DNA of 64,000 nucleotides from Roseiflexus castenholzii DSM 13941 (lineage in GTDB: Bacteria > Chloroflexota > Chloroflexia > Chloroflexales > Roseiflexaceae): NCBI RefSeq assembly GCF_000017805.1, contig NC_009767.1:3100001-3164000 (forward strand). Direction: 5' to 3'. The notes under the pieces were generated by a model. It searched no databases. It saw only the letters and a list, made by a program, of their open reading frames with translations, and had not been told where the DNA came from. Made by a program: the position numbers and the translations under genes. Below, in pieces: positions 24,543 to 33,137 of this stretch; positions within the stretch are counted from its first letter, which is position 1; each line of letters starts with the position of its first letter.

Positions 24543-24652
24543 TGCCCTTCGCTTCGCTCAGGGTCAACTCAGCGAGGAATCCGAGCGGGTTCGCGCACGA
24601 CCCCTCGCTCTGCTCGGGGTGACCATGCTGGATGTTCACAGGGAATTGGTAT
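24543..24652 (+). repeat. MITE-like interspersed repeat, copy B (5' truncated)
   Basis: Carries the core from GCCCTTCGCTTCGCTCAGGG to GACCATGCTGGATG and the right end AATTGGTAT. The left end with ATACCAA is missing. The rest of 24462-24856 holds no gene and is the upstream region of the adenosine deaminase. Confidence 0.8.
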
Positions 24653-24856
24653 TATATGGTGAATCGAATAATCGCTACGGACCTGCCCGCCCCGCGCGAT
24701 GAATATTGCCGGCTGCGGGAAGCGATGCTCGCCTTCGCGGGATCGCGCACAATGGCTCGCAATCCATGAGTCGCCAGCCTGAGCGCTGCGGCAAGGGCGC
24801 GACGCCGTACCGTGCATGCTCAGACCTCTGTCGCCGGCGAGAGAAACGAGGTGATC

Positions 24857-25912
24857 GTGAGCGCGCAGCAGCAACGTATCTCGGCGCTCGATGAGTTTAT
24901 CGTCCGCATGCCCAAGGTCGAACTGCACCTGCACCTGGAAGGCGCTATTCGCCCTGCCACCCTGCTGGCGCTCGCCGAGCGCAATGGCGTGGATCTGCCG
25001 GCACGTGACGAAGCGGGGGTGGCGCAACTCTTCACCTATCGCAACTTCCACGAATTTCTGACCGTCTTCATGGTCCTGGCGCGATCATTGACGACCGGGC
25101 GCGATTTCGAGCAGGTCGCTTACGAATTGGGAGTGCATCTGGCGGAACAGAATGTGCGCTACGCCGAGGTGATGATTTCACCGGTACAGTACCACCGGCG
25201 CGCCCTCGATCTCGACGAGGTGGTGCAAGGAGCAGCGGCTGGATTTATACGCGCGGCGCGTGAGTACAATGTTCGTGTGGGGCTGGTGTTCGATTATGGA
25301 CGACAGTTCGGCGTCGATCTGGCCTGGAATCTGCTGGAAAGCGCCATTCGCAACATGAAACACGGCGTGGTGGGATGGTCGATTGGCGGCGACGAGATTA
25401 ACCATCCGCCGGAGCCGTTTGCCGAGGTCTTCGCTGCTGCGCGTCGCGCAGGCTTGCAGGTGATGGCGCATGCCGGAGAAGTGGTTGGTCCCTTGAGCGT
25501 CTGGAGCGCCATCGAGACGCTCGGCGCGCGACGCATCGGGCACGGCATCCGCAGCATCGATGATCCGGCGCTGGTGGCGTACCTGCGCACCCACAATGTT
25601 GTTCTCGATGTTTGCCCCACCAGCAATATCCGAACCGGCGCCGTTTCTTCGCTCGATGCGCATCCGTTACGGCGTCTCTTTGATGCCGGCGTGCCCTTAA
25701 CGCTCAATACTGACGATCCGGTGTTTTTTGGAACGACCCTGTGTCGTGAGTATCGTCTGGCAGTTCAGCACTTCGGCTTCACCGCCGATGATCTGGTGCG
25801 CCTCACGCTAACCGGCGCGCACGCCGCATTCCTGCCCAAAGCGGATCGCCTGGCGCTGGCGCGTGAACTCGAACGAGAGATTGCAGATCTGCGCGCAGAC
25901 TTGGGCGTATAA
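24857..25912 (+). CDS. Adenosine deaminase family protein
   Basis: A 351-residue metal-dependent deaminase converting adenosine to inosine in purine salvage (adenine deaminase is the main alternative). Seen: metal ligands in VELHLHLEGAIRP, the HAGE motif with the catalytic glutamate, the GHGI histidine and the NTDDP aspartates. All active-site positions are present. The GTG at 24857 is preferred because AGGTG precedes it closely; an ATG at 24812 would add 15 unconserved residues. Stands alone between prfA and the convergent folK. Confidence 0.88.
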   Translation: MSAQQQRISALDEFIVRMPKVELHLHLEGAIRPATLLALAERNGVDLPARDEAGVAQLFTYRNFHEFLTVFMVLARSLTTGRDFEQVAYELGVHLAEQNVRYAEVMISPVQYHRRALDLDEVVQGAAAGFIRAAREYNVRVGLVFDYGRQFGVDLAWNLLESAIRNMKHGVVGWSIGGDEINHPPEPFAEVFAAARRAGLQVMAHAGEVVGPLSVWSAIETLGARRIGHGIRSIDDPALVAYLRTHNVVLDVCPTSNIRTGAVSSLDAHPLRRLFDAGVPLTLNTDDPVFFGTTLCREYRLAVQHFGFTADDLVRLTLTGAHAAFLPKADRLALARELEREIADLRADLGV

Positions 25913-25934
25913 TACTCCATTGCATCAGGATACG

Positions 25935-26435
25935 CTAGCGGTTGCCGCCTGGATTGAACAATCTGACCTGATCGGCATCGTCAACATCGGATAGTAACTG
26001 CGTGATGGTGTAGTACAGCACAGGATGCATCAGATTGGGCGCAATTTCAGCCAGCGGCTTCAGGACGAATGCGCGTTCAGCCAGGCGCGGATGCGGGATG
26101 GTCAGTTCGAGCGACTCCATCTGCACTGTGCTGTAAAGGAGAATATCAAGATCGATAGGACGCGGACCGTACTGAATGCCTCGACGCCGCCCCATTGCGC
26201 GCTCGATCTTCTGAAGTTCGGCAAGGAGTTCCAGTGGCTTGAGCGTGGTATGCCCCTCGAGGACGGCATTGATAAATGCATCATCGCTGACATAGCCAGG
26301 CGGCGCATGGACATACAAGTGCGAGACGCGAGTCACGTCGATGATCCGGCTTAAACGCTCAACCGCTTCGCGCAATCGCGCAACGCGATCGCCGAGATTG
26401 CTGCCAAGCCCAATGTACACGGTGGTGCTGCGCAT
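25935..26435 (-). CDS. folK: 2-amino-4-hydroxy-6-hydroxymethyldihydropteridine pyrophosphokinase
   Basis: A 166-residue HPPK that transfers pyrophosphate from ATP to the pterin in folate synthesis. Seen: VYIGLGSNLGDR at the N-terminus and the HPPK signature GIQYGPRPIDLDILLY with the conserved Arg and two Asp, then IPHPRLAERAFVLKPLAE. The ATG at 26435 gives the normal length; the open frame continues for 200 codons upstream, but that part is antisense to the next gene. It is convergent with the deaminase gene, with a spacer of 22 bases. Confidence 0.93.
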   Translation of the reverse strand: MRSTTVYIGLGSNLGDRVARLREAVERLSRIIDVTRVSHLYVHAPPGYVSDDAFINAVLEGHTTLKPLELLAELQKIERAMGRRRGIQYGPRPIDLDILLYSTVQMESLELTIPHPRLAERAFVLKPLAEIAPNLMHPVLYYTITQLLSDVDDADQVRLFNPGGNR

Positions 26436-26552
26436 CGTCACACTGTCGCATATAATCACCTCCAGCATACCATAAGACCATCGATCTTGCTGGAAGCGTG
26501 GATTGAGCCGTTCCCTGCCCGATCTGACCGAACCAGAGAAAGGAGAACAACC

Positions 26553-26990
26553 ATGTCGTCGGTCGAACACAGCATCTTCATCAACGTGCCGGTCGATACC
26601 GTGTTCGAGGCGCTGCTGCGCGTCGAGGACGCACCAAAATGGGTTGTTGGACTTGAGGAGGTGCATGATGTCACCGGACGCGCCATTGGCGACACCTTTG
26701 CGTGGACATTCAAAATGGCAGGGACATTGACTTTTCGCGGCAAAACAACGTTTGCCGCTATCGAACCGGGACGCTACCTGCGTGAAGAGGGCAGCGGCGA
26801 TCTGTCGAATGTCTGGTCGTGGCGGTTGACGCCGGAAATGAGCGGCACACAGGTGCATGTGCGTATCGATTACACCGTTCCGGGTGGCGCATTGATCGGC
26901 GGCATTCTCGATAAACTGTTCGTCGAGCGCCAGAACCAGAAGGACCTGGAGCAGTCGTTGAGCAATCTGAAGCAGATGCTCGAAGGGTAG
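26553..26990 (+). CDS. SRPBCC-fold protein (polyketide cyclase/CoxG-like)
   Basis: A 145-residue START/SRPBCC-fold protein with a hydrophobic ligand cavity. Seen: the family start SSVEHSIFINVPVDTVFEA and a C-terminal helix (ERQNQKDLEQSLSNLKQML). The start has AAAGGAG upstream. It is first in a run with pyrR (gap 5 bases), so it is transcribed with the pyrimidine genes. A TATAAT at 26451-26456 could be the -10 of the run, but there is no good -35. The ligand is unknown and a role in pyrimidine synthesis is not implied. Confidence 0.7.
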   Translation: MSSVEHSIFINVPVDTVFEALLRVEDAPKWVVGLEEVHDVTGRAIGDTFAWTFKMAGTLTFRGKTTFAAIEPGRYLREEGSGDLSNVWSWRLTPEMSGTQVHVRIDYTVPGGALIGGILDKLFVERQNQKDLEQSLSNLKQMLEG

Positions 26991-26995
26991 CGCAT

Positions 26996-27550
26996 ATGGG
27001 CGAAAAGCAAATCCTCGATGCCGACGACATTCGCCGCGCAATGACGCGCATTGCGCACGAGATTGTCGAGCGCAACGCTGGTGTGCGCGATGTGGCGCTT
27101 GTCGGCGTCCGGCGGCGCGGCGTTCCCCTGGCGCTGCGTCTTGCAGCGGCGCTGGAAGAGATCGAAGGAGTCCGCGTACCGGTCGGAATTCTCGATATTA
27201 CGCTGTACCGCGACGATCTCGGCATTCGTGGACCGGCGCCGGTCGTGCATGCGACCGACATCCCCTTCGACATCAATGGGCGCACGGTAGTTCTGGTGGA
27301 TGATGTACTGTATACCGGGCGAACCGTGCGCGCGGCTCTTGATGCGCTTACCGATTTTGGCAGACCGGCGCGCATTCAACTGGCAGTGCTGATTGATCGT
27401 GGCCATCGTGAACTGCCGATCCGCGCCGATTTTGTGGGCAAAAACGTTCCGACATCGCGGGATGAACGGATCGCCACACGCCTGCACGAGGTCGATGGCG
27501 GTGTGGATGGCGTCTTCATCGTGCGTGTTTCGGAGAGCACAACGGAATAA
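26996..27550 (+). CDS. pyrR: Bifunctional pyr operon attenuator / uracil phosphoribosyltransferase
   Basis: A 184-residue PyrR. In known systems it binds UMP and pyr mRNA to control attenuation, and has some uracil phosphoribosyltransferase activity. Seen: the PRPP-binding motif VVLVDDVLYTGRTVRAALD, ALVGVRRRGVPLA, and the C-terminal GKNVPTS. It directly precedes pyrB. I did not see a clear PyrR-binding stem-loop or terminator pair between the genes, and the preceding intergenic spaces are too short (5 and 10 bases) for one; any control would have to act upstream of 26553. Confidence 0.95.
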   Translation: MGEKQILDADDIRRAMTRIAHEIVERNAGVRDVALVGVRRRGVPLALRLAAALEEIEGVRVPVGILDITLYRDDLGIRGPAPVVHATDIPFDINGRTVVLVDDVLYTGRTVRAALDALTDFGRPARIQLAVLIDRGHRELPIRADFVGKNVPTSRDERIATRLHEVDGGVDGVFIVRVSESTTE

Positions 27551-27560
27551 GGAGCCGGTT

Positions 27561-28517
27561 ATGAGCGTACCTGCGGCAGCAGGAGCCGCCAGACATCGTC
27601 GACGCCACGTGCTTGATCTCGATGATTTCTCTGCGCAAGAAATCGATGAAATCCTCGAAACTGCCGTCAGCATGAAAGAGGTGCTCGGGCGTGCCATCAA
27701 GCAGGTGCCGACGCTGCGCGGGAAAACCATTGTCAACATGTTCTTCGAGGAAAGCACCCGCACGCGCATCTCGTTTGAACTTGCCGGAAAAGCGCTTTCC
27801 GCGAATGTCGTGAATTTTACCGCGCGTGGCAGCAGCGTGGAGAAAGGCGAGTCGCTGATCGATACGGTGCGCACGCTTCAGGCGCTCGGCGCTGATATGC
27901 TGGTCATGCGCCATAGTGAATCGGGCGCGCCCTATCTCGTCGCACAACACTTCCACGGGTCGGTCATTAATGCCGGTGACGGACGGCACGCGCATCCGAC
28001 TCAGGCGCTGCTCGATCTGTTTACCGTGCGGCAGCGTCTGGGACGCATCGAGGGGTTGAAGGTCGTGATTGTCGGCGATATTCTGCACAGCCGCGTCGCC
28101 CGGTCCGATCTCTGGGGGTTTACCCGGATGGGAGCATTGGTGACGCTCTGCGCCCCACAGACGTTGATCGGTCCCGAGGCGTTCTGGAAAGCGACCTGGC
28201 CCGATCTGACGATCACCAGCAACCTTGATGAGTGTGTCCGAGACGCTGATGTGATCATGACGCTGAGGTTGCAGAAGGAACGGATGGAAGCAGGATTGCT
28301 CCCTTCGCTGCGGGAATACACCCGCTTTTTTGCGATCACTGCCGAGCGCGTGGCGCGCGCCGCGCCGCACTGTCTGGTAATGCATCCCGGACCGATGAAC
28401 GAAGGCGTCGAGATTATGCCCGATGTGGCCGTATCGGCGCAATCGGTCATCGAAGAGCAGGTCGCCAACGGCGTGGCGGTGCGGATGGCATTGCTGTATC
28501 GTCTCTCCGGCGAGTAA
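27561..28517 (+). CDS. pyrB: Aspartate carbamoyltransferase catalytic subunit
   Basis: A 318-residue enzyme catalysing carbamoyl phosphate plus aspartate to carbamoyl aspartate. Seen: the carbamoyl phosphate motif FFEESTRTRISFELAGK, HPTQALLDLFT, and MHPGPMNEGVEI near the C-terminus. The start is the ATG at 27561 with AAGGAG upstream. Gap of 10 bases from pyrR and 11 to pyrC. No pyrI gene is present, as usual outside enteric bacteria. Confidence 0.97.
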   Translation: MSVPAAAGAARHRRRHVLDLDDFSAQEIDEILETAVSMKEVLGRAIKQVPTLRGKTIVNMFFEESTRTRISFELAGKALSANVVNFTARGSSVEKGESLIDTVRTLQALGADMLVMRHSESGAPYLVAQHFHGSVINAGDGRHAHPTQALLDLFTVRQRLGRIEGLKVVIVGDILHSRVARSDLWGFTRMGALVTLCAPQTLIGPEAFWKATWPDLTITSNLDECVRDADVIMTLRLQKERMEAGLLPSLREYTRFFAITAERVARAAPHCLVMHPGPMNEGVEIMPDVAVSAQSVIEEQVANGVAVRMALLYRLSGE

Positions 28518-28528
28518 AGCGAGTTTCT

Positions 28529-30022
28529 ATGCGGTATCTGATCAAAAATGGTTCGATCATCGATCCGGCACGGCGCGTCGCTACGATTGGCAATGTGCTG
28601 GTTGAGAACGGCAAGGTCATTCAGGTCATTGATCTTGCCGATCTGACGGTGGCGCCGGAACCGCTCGATGACCATACCGAGGTGATCAACGCCCGCGGCG
28701 CGGTGATCGCCCCCGGATTCCTCGACCTGCACGCCCATGTGCGCGAACCGGGAGAGGAACACAAAGAAACGGTTGAAACTGCCACAAAAGCGGCAGCAGC
28801 CGGCGGATTCACGACGCTGTGCGTGATGCCGGATACCCGCCCGGCGATCGACTGCGCTGCCGTTGCGCGTCAGGTGCGCGAGATCGCCCGGCGTCGCGGT
28901 CTGGTGCGTATCGAACCGATTGGCGCTATCACGCTTGGGCGCGCAGGTCAGACGCTCACCGAAATGGCGGAACTCGTCGAAGCAGGGTGTGTCGGTTTCT
29001 CCGACGAAGGCAACGCTGTGGCGGATGCGGCAGTGATGCGTAATGCGCTGGCATACGCAGCGATGCTTGATGTGCCGATTATGGCGCACTGCGAAGATGT
29101 GCGCCTGACCCGCAACTGGGGCATGCACGAGGGTGCGGTCAGCATTCGTTTGGGTTTGCCGGGGTATCCCGCCGCTGCGGAAGAGGTGATGGTTGCGCGC
29201 GACATTGCGCTGGCTGAAATGACCGGCGCTCATCTGCATATCTGCCACGTCAGCACGGCCGGCAGTGTGGCGCTCATTCGCGCTGCCAAAGCGCGTGGCG
29301 TGCGGGTGACTGCTGAGGTGACGCCCCATCACCTGACGCTTACCGATCAGTGGGTGCTCGGAAATCTCGCCGCAGTGCGCGGCGGGGCAAAGGCGGGACA
29401 ACGCAGCAGTCGTGAGCAGAGTGAGATGAGCGATGATGGACTTGATCTCCCTTCGCGCCTTAAACCAACGCTTCTGCCTCCCTATCATACCTCAACTCGC
29501 GTTCGTCCGCCGTTGCGCACGGAACAGGATATCGAGGCGCTGATCGAAGGATTGCGCGATGGCGCCATCGATGCTATCGCGTCCGATCACGAACCGCAGA
29601 GCGCCGTCGAGAAAGCGTGCGAATATCGCCTGGCAGCGCCGGGGATCAGCAGCCTGGAGACCGCCCTGGGGCTTGCGCTGACACTTGTTCATCGCGGCAA
29701 ACTCGATCTGGTCGATCTGGTCGCCAAGTTTACTGAGGGTCCGGCAACGGTGCTGGGGCGCGCGCCGGCAACCCTGCGTCCCGGTTCGCCCGCCGACATC
29801 GTGATTTTCGACCCGGACTCGCCGTGGACGGTCGAGCCAGAGAAGTTCTTCTCGAAAGGGCGCAATACGCCGCTTGTCGGGCAGCGTCTCAAAGGTCAGG
29901 TGATGCTGACGATGTGCCGTGGGCAGATTGTCTTCCGGCGCGGCAACTTCGGCGTTGGCACCGGCGCCTTGCAGCAGGCGTCGCGGCTGGAAGGCATTCT
30001 CGGTGGTGAGAACGAGGAATAA
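28529..30022 (+). CDS. pyrC: Dihydroorotase, class I, with an unusual insertion
   Basis: A 497-residue dihydroorotase, longer than the usual 425-430. Seen: metal ligands in FLDLHAHVREPGEEHKET, MAHCED, and HICHVSTAGS. Two oddities. A hydrophilic insertion of about 33 residues (after GNLAAV, up to LPPYHTSTRV) sits just before the substrate-binding PPLRTEQD. And the motif that is normally SDHAPH reads SDHEPQ; the metal-linked Asp is kept but the Ala and second His are replaced. Context in the pyr run argues it is the working enzyme. The TAA overlaps the pyrK ATG by one base. Confidence 0.92.
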   Translation: MRYLIKNGSIIDPARRVATIGNVLVENGKVIQVIDLADLTVAPEPLDDHTEVINARGAVIAPGFLDLHAHVREPGEEHKETVETATKAAAAGGFTTLCVMPDTRPAIDCAAVARQVREIARRRGLVRIEPIGAITLGRAGQTLTEMAELVEAGCVGFSDEGNAVADAAVMRNALAYAAMLDVPIMAHCEDVRLTRNWGMHEGAVSIRLGLPGYPAAAEEVMVARDIALAEMTGAHLHICHVSTAGSVALIRAAKARGVRVTAEVTPHHLTLTDQWVLGNLAAVRGGAKAGQRSSREQSEMSDDGLDLPSRLKPTLLPPYHTSTRVRPPLRTEQDIEALIEGLRDGAIDAIASDHEPQSAVEKACEYRLAAPGISSLETALGLALTLVHRGKLDLVDLVAKFTEGPATVLGRAPATLRPGSPADIVIFDPDSPWTVEPEKFFSKGRNTPLVGQRLKGQVMLTMCRGQIVFRRGNFGVGTGALQQASRLEGILGGENEE

Positions 30023-30813
30023 TGGCGCGCCAGCATACGTTGGAGATCACCGATCATCGTCGGGTGACGCCGCGCCTCCGTTGGCTGGCGTTACGCGCCC
30101 CCGACCTGGCGCGGGATGCGCGTCCCGGCCATGCGCTGCTGGTGTGGTGCAATGATCCTGGAGACGCATATCGCTTGCTGCGCCGACCGCTGTTCATCGC
30201 TGCGGCGCTGCCTGAGATCGGGCAGGTGGCGTTGCTCTACGAACCGGACGAGCCAGGGCTGGCGTGGCTGGCGCGGCGCACGCCGGGGGACACGCTCGAT
30301 GTGGTCGGGCTGTGCGGACGCGCGCTCCTCTTCACCGATCGCCAGCGCAATCTGCTGCTAATCGGCGCGGGCGTTGGGCTGGCTGCATTGCTCTTCGTTG
30401 CGCGCACTGCTCCGCTCCATACCGCTGTTACGCTGATCGCCATTGCCGGCGACCAGGATGGTCTCCCACCACCATTTTTGCTGCCCTCTGCGGTTGAGTA
30501 CGAGACTGTTGTGAATGCCAGCCTGACCACAGCGGTTGCAGAGGCGCTTCAACCGGCACGCGGAACCTCGCCGCTGGCGTGGGCTGATGCGGTCGTCGCG
30601 GCATTGCCGCACCACGCGCTTGCAGCGCTGGTACAGCGCATTCGAGCGGTGCGATTGCGCCAGCCGTCTGGATTTGCGCATGCGCTCATCGCGTCGCCGC
30701 CAGGATGCGGGTTCGGCGCATGCGGCGTGTGCGCCGTCGAACTGCGCAGCGGCATACGCTTGCCGTGCGTTGAGGGTCCCTGGTTCGATCTGCGTGATGT
30801 CAGGGAGTTCTGA
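30022..30813 (+). CDS. pyrK: Dihydroorotate dehydrogenase electron-transfer subunit-like protein
   Basis: A 263-residue ferredoxin-reductase-like flavoprotein with a C-terminal [2Fe-2S] site. Seen: a beta-barrel FAD domain (LLRRPLFIAAALP), an NAD-binding segment LLLIGAGVGLAALLFVA, and the cysteine cluster CGFGACGVC followed by LPCVEGPWFD. In known enzymes PyrK passes electrons from class 1B PyrD to NAD. Here the only visible pyrD is of the quinone-linked class 2 type, so the partner is unclear. Translation is coupled to pyrC. Family is clear; the job in this organism is not. Confidence 0.85.
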   Translation: MARQHTLEITDHRRVTPRLRWLALRAPDLARDARPGHALLVWCNDPGDAYRLLRRPLFIAAALPEIGQVALLYEPDEPGLAWLARRTPGDTLDVVGLCGRALLFTDRQRNLLLIGAGVGLAALLFVARTAPLHTAVTLIAIAGDQDGLPPPFLLPSAVEYETVVNASLTTAVAEALQPARGTSPLAWADAVVAALPHHALAALVQRIRAVRLRQPSGFAHALIASPPGCGFGACGVCAVELRSGIRLPCVEGPWFDLRDVREF

Positions 30814-31338
30814 TTCGCATGATCTCTCATCTGGGCGATCCTATGCAACCACCGGCCGGTCAGGAATGCGCCGATCTCGCGGGCGTCCACATCACCCAGA
30901 CGATGCATCTGACTCAACCACAGCCTGACACCGCGTGTAGCGGACGCGGCTGCGCCGTGCGCCAACATTCGCGGTTTCCAGGCAGTGGTGGTTTCGCCAG
31001 CCATGGCCGTTGAACGGCGACGCCGCGCCGCTGTCGCTAGCGTTGGGCGCTACACTGCGATATGCATTGAAAAAACATGCTTAAGGCATTGCTACTGGAA
31101 TCTTTCCGAGTACTCCGAGTTGCATACGGATACCTATTCTCAAGCAGGGGTCTCTTGATCTCTGGCAACCAGGCAGTTCCGGTCGTCAGGCAGTCCAAGA
31201 AAGATGATATGATAAGAATAGTGGTGTCCGGCAATGCGAAACATACCGATGATTGCCTCAGACTGAAATTGGAGAGAAGTGGTTCATCTAGAATGAACCT
31301 GGTGGCACGTTCGTTTCCTGGGTTGGTGTCACGGTCTG
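30814..31338. other. Gene-poor region between pyrK and pyrD
   Basis: No protein I can support. An open frame at 30819-31013 (64 codons) has no recognisable feature. The stretch 31040-31335 is more A+T rich than its surroundings and carries an open frame (31077-31355) that runs into the repeat; it may be a decayed remnant of something acquired. Confidence 0.4.
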
Positions 31339-31578
31339 ATACCAATGACCTGTGACCATCCGGCATGGTCACTCCGAGCAGTGCGAGGGGTCTTGCGCGA
31401 CCCGCTTAGATTCCTCGCTGCGTTTACCCTGAGCGAAGCGAAGGGCTCGGAATGACAAGTCGCTGCGTTTATCCTGAGCGAAGCGAAGGGCTCGGAATGA
31501 CAAGTCGCTGCGTTTACCCTGAGCGAAGCGAAGGGCTCGGAATGACCCGCATGCGGCATCTTCAATCGTCATTGGTAT
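31339..31578 (-). repeat. MITE-like interspersed repeat, copy C with perfect terminal inverted repeats
   Basis: The left end ATACCAATGAC (31339-31349) and right end GTCATTGGTAT (31568-31578) are perfect 11-bp inverted repeats. Inside is one core unit, and its GCGTTTACCCTGAGCGAAGC part is repeated three times at 46- and 45-base steps. It is the most complete copy and encodes nothing. The remaining 31579-31730 is the pyrD upstream region. Confidence 0.88.
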
Positions 31579-31730
31579 GATGCGCCTTGTGAGTCTGCCT
31601 GCACTGTGCGGAAATCCTTTGGATTCGGATCTTGATCTGCCAGACGGTTGCGTATGGGCCGGCAATTGCGACGGTTGGCGCCCTTATTTGCGCGTGACTG
31701 GCGCCATGTTCGGATATTCTGGAGACGATA

Positions 31731-32834
31731 TTGCTCTACCATCTTATCCGCCCTCTTCTGTTCCGGCTCGATGCCGAGCGCGCGCACGACGTGGTGACGG
31801 CGATGTTCCGAGCGACGAGCCGGATGCCGTTGCTGCCGCGGTTGATCAGTGCGCTGTATGCCTGGGACGACCCCGCACTGATGGTTGAGTGGGCGGGGTT
31901 GCGCTTCGCCAGTCCGCTCGGCGTCGCAGCAGGATTCGATAAGCGCGCCGACCTCGTCGATGCACTGGCGCTGCTTGGGTTCAGCCACGTCGAAGTCGGT
32001 ACGGTCACGCCGCGTCCTCAACCGGGCAACCCCGGTCCACGCCTCTTCCGCCTGCCGGAGGATATGGCGTTGATCAATCGCCTCGGCTTCAACAGCCATG
32101 GCATGGTCGCTGTGGCAAAGGCGTTGCGCGCGCGCCGATCACGTCGGGTCATCGTTGGTGTCAATATTGGCAAAAACCGCGATACGCCGCTGGAGCGCGC
32201 GGTCGAAGATTATGCCGCGACCTTCGTGGCGCTGGCGCCGCTTGCCGATTATGTGGCGGTCAATATCTCGTCGCCGAATACGCCGGGGCTGCGTCGCCTC
32301 CACGAACGCGCGGCGCTCGAGGAGTTGCTGCGTGAACTGATGCGCCTCAACCACGGTCTGCTGTATCCGCGCCCGATTGCGCTGAAGATCTCGCCCGACG
32401 AAACCCTGGATCAGATCGAAGAGGTGGTGCGCGCCGGGTGTGAGGCTGGTGTCGCTGCCTTCATCGCCACCAATACGACCCTGGCGCGTGAGGGGCTGCG
32501 TAGTCGACTGGCGAATGAAACCGGTGGGTTGAGCGGTCGTCCGCTGGCGCCGCGCGCGCGTCAGGTGATCCGTGCGATCTACCGCCTGACCCGCGGGACG
32601 CCGCCGGTGATCGGTGTCGGCGGTGTTCTGACTGCCGATGACGCCTATGCGCACATTCGCGCAGGGGCGCGCCTGGTCCAGCTCTACACCGGCATGGTGT
32701 ACGCCGGCCCCGCCATTGCCCGCGAGATCAAGCGCGGTCTGGCGCAGTTGCTGCGCCGCGACGGGTTTGTGAGTGTGACGCAGGCAACGGGGGTGGATGC
32801 GGAGTGGGAGGGTGCGATCAGGCAGCGGGGGTGA
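31731..32834 (+). CDS. pyrD: Dihydroorotate dehydrogenase (quinone), class 2
   Basis: A 367-residue membrane-associated flavoenzyme oxidising dihydroorotate to orotate with quinone as acceptor. Seen: an N-terminal helical extension (MLYHLIRPLLFRLDAERAHD) typical of class 2, FMN site GVAAGFDKRADLVDALALLG, the catalytic serine in NISSPNTPGLRRL, and ALKISPDETLDQIEE. The start is a TTG at 31731 with GGAG a few bases upstream. It stands about 900 bases after pyrK, behind its own upstream region and a repeat. Confidence 0.95.
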   Translation: MLYHLIRPLLFRLDAERAHDVVTAMFRATSRMPLLPRLISALYAWDDPALMVEWAGLRFASPLGVAAGFDKRADLVDALALLGFSHVEVGTVTPRPQPGNPGPRLFRLPEDMALINRLGFNSHGMVAVAKALRARRSRRVIVGVNIGKNRDTPLERAVEDYAATFVALAPLADYVAVNISSPNTPGLRRLHERAALEELLRELMRLNHGLLYPRPIALKISPDETLDQIEEVVRAGCEAGVAAFIATNTTLAREGLRSRLANETGGLSGRPLAPRARQVIRAIYRLTRGTPPVIGVGGVLTADDAYAHIRAGARLVQLYTGMVYAGPAIAREIKRGLAQLLRRDGFVSVTQATGVDAEWEGAIRQRG

Positions 32835-32859
32835 TCGGGTGCGGGCGGGTCTGAGACCC

Positions 32860-32975
32860 GCCCGCCCGCGGGAGAGGGGCGCCGGTCGCCCCTCTCCCGC
32901 GGGCGGGCGGAGCGGAGCACGGGCGGGTCTCCCCTCTCCTGCGTGCGGGAGAGGGCAGGGGGGAGGGCAAAGCGA
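32860..32975. repeat. CCCCTCTCCCG palindromic repeats after pyrD
   Basis: Contains two arms with GCCCCTCTCCCGCGGGCGG and TCTCCCCTCTCCTGCGTGCG, with GGGAGAGGGG on the reverse side, so it can form long hairpins. Same family as 6000-6205. It could serve as a terminator for pyrD and for convergent transcription. Confidence 0.7.
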
Positions 32976-32988
32976 TGGTGTTGGTCTC

Positions 32989-33134
32989 ATACCAATGACC
33001 TGTGAACATCCGGCATGGTCACTCCGAGCAGAGCGAGGGGTCGTGCGCGACCCGCTCAGATTCCTCGCTGAGTTTACCCTGAGCGAAGCGAAGGGCTCGG
33101 AATGACACGCATGCGGCATCTTCAATTGTAATCG
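32989..33134 (-). repeat. MITE-like interspersed repeat, copy D
   Basis: Starts ATACCAATGACC, holds one core unit and ends near GTAATCGGT, an imperfect match to the left terminal repeat. It abuts the stop codon of the gene at 33138 on the minus strand. Confidence 0.8.
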
Positions 33135-33137
33135 GTC

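Noticed and set aside
25909..25914. TATAAT at the end of the adenosine deaminase gene
   Set aside because: It lies at the stop codon of a gene facing a convergent gene, with no plus-strand gene to serve and no -35.
28001..29488. 495-codon minus-strand open frame
   Set aside because: Antisense to pyrB and pyrC.
30819..31013. 64-codon frame after pyrK
   Set aside because: Starts a few bases after pyrK, but there is no recognisable motif and composition is not clearly coding; kept only as a note in the region entry.
31077..31355. 92-codon frame in A+T-richer DNA
   Set aside because: No homology recognised and it runs into the MITE-like repeat.
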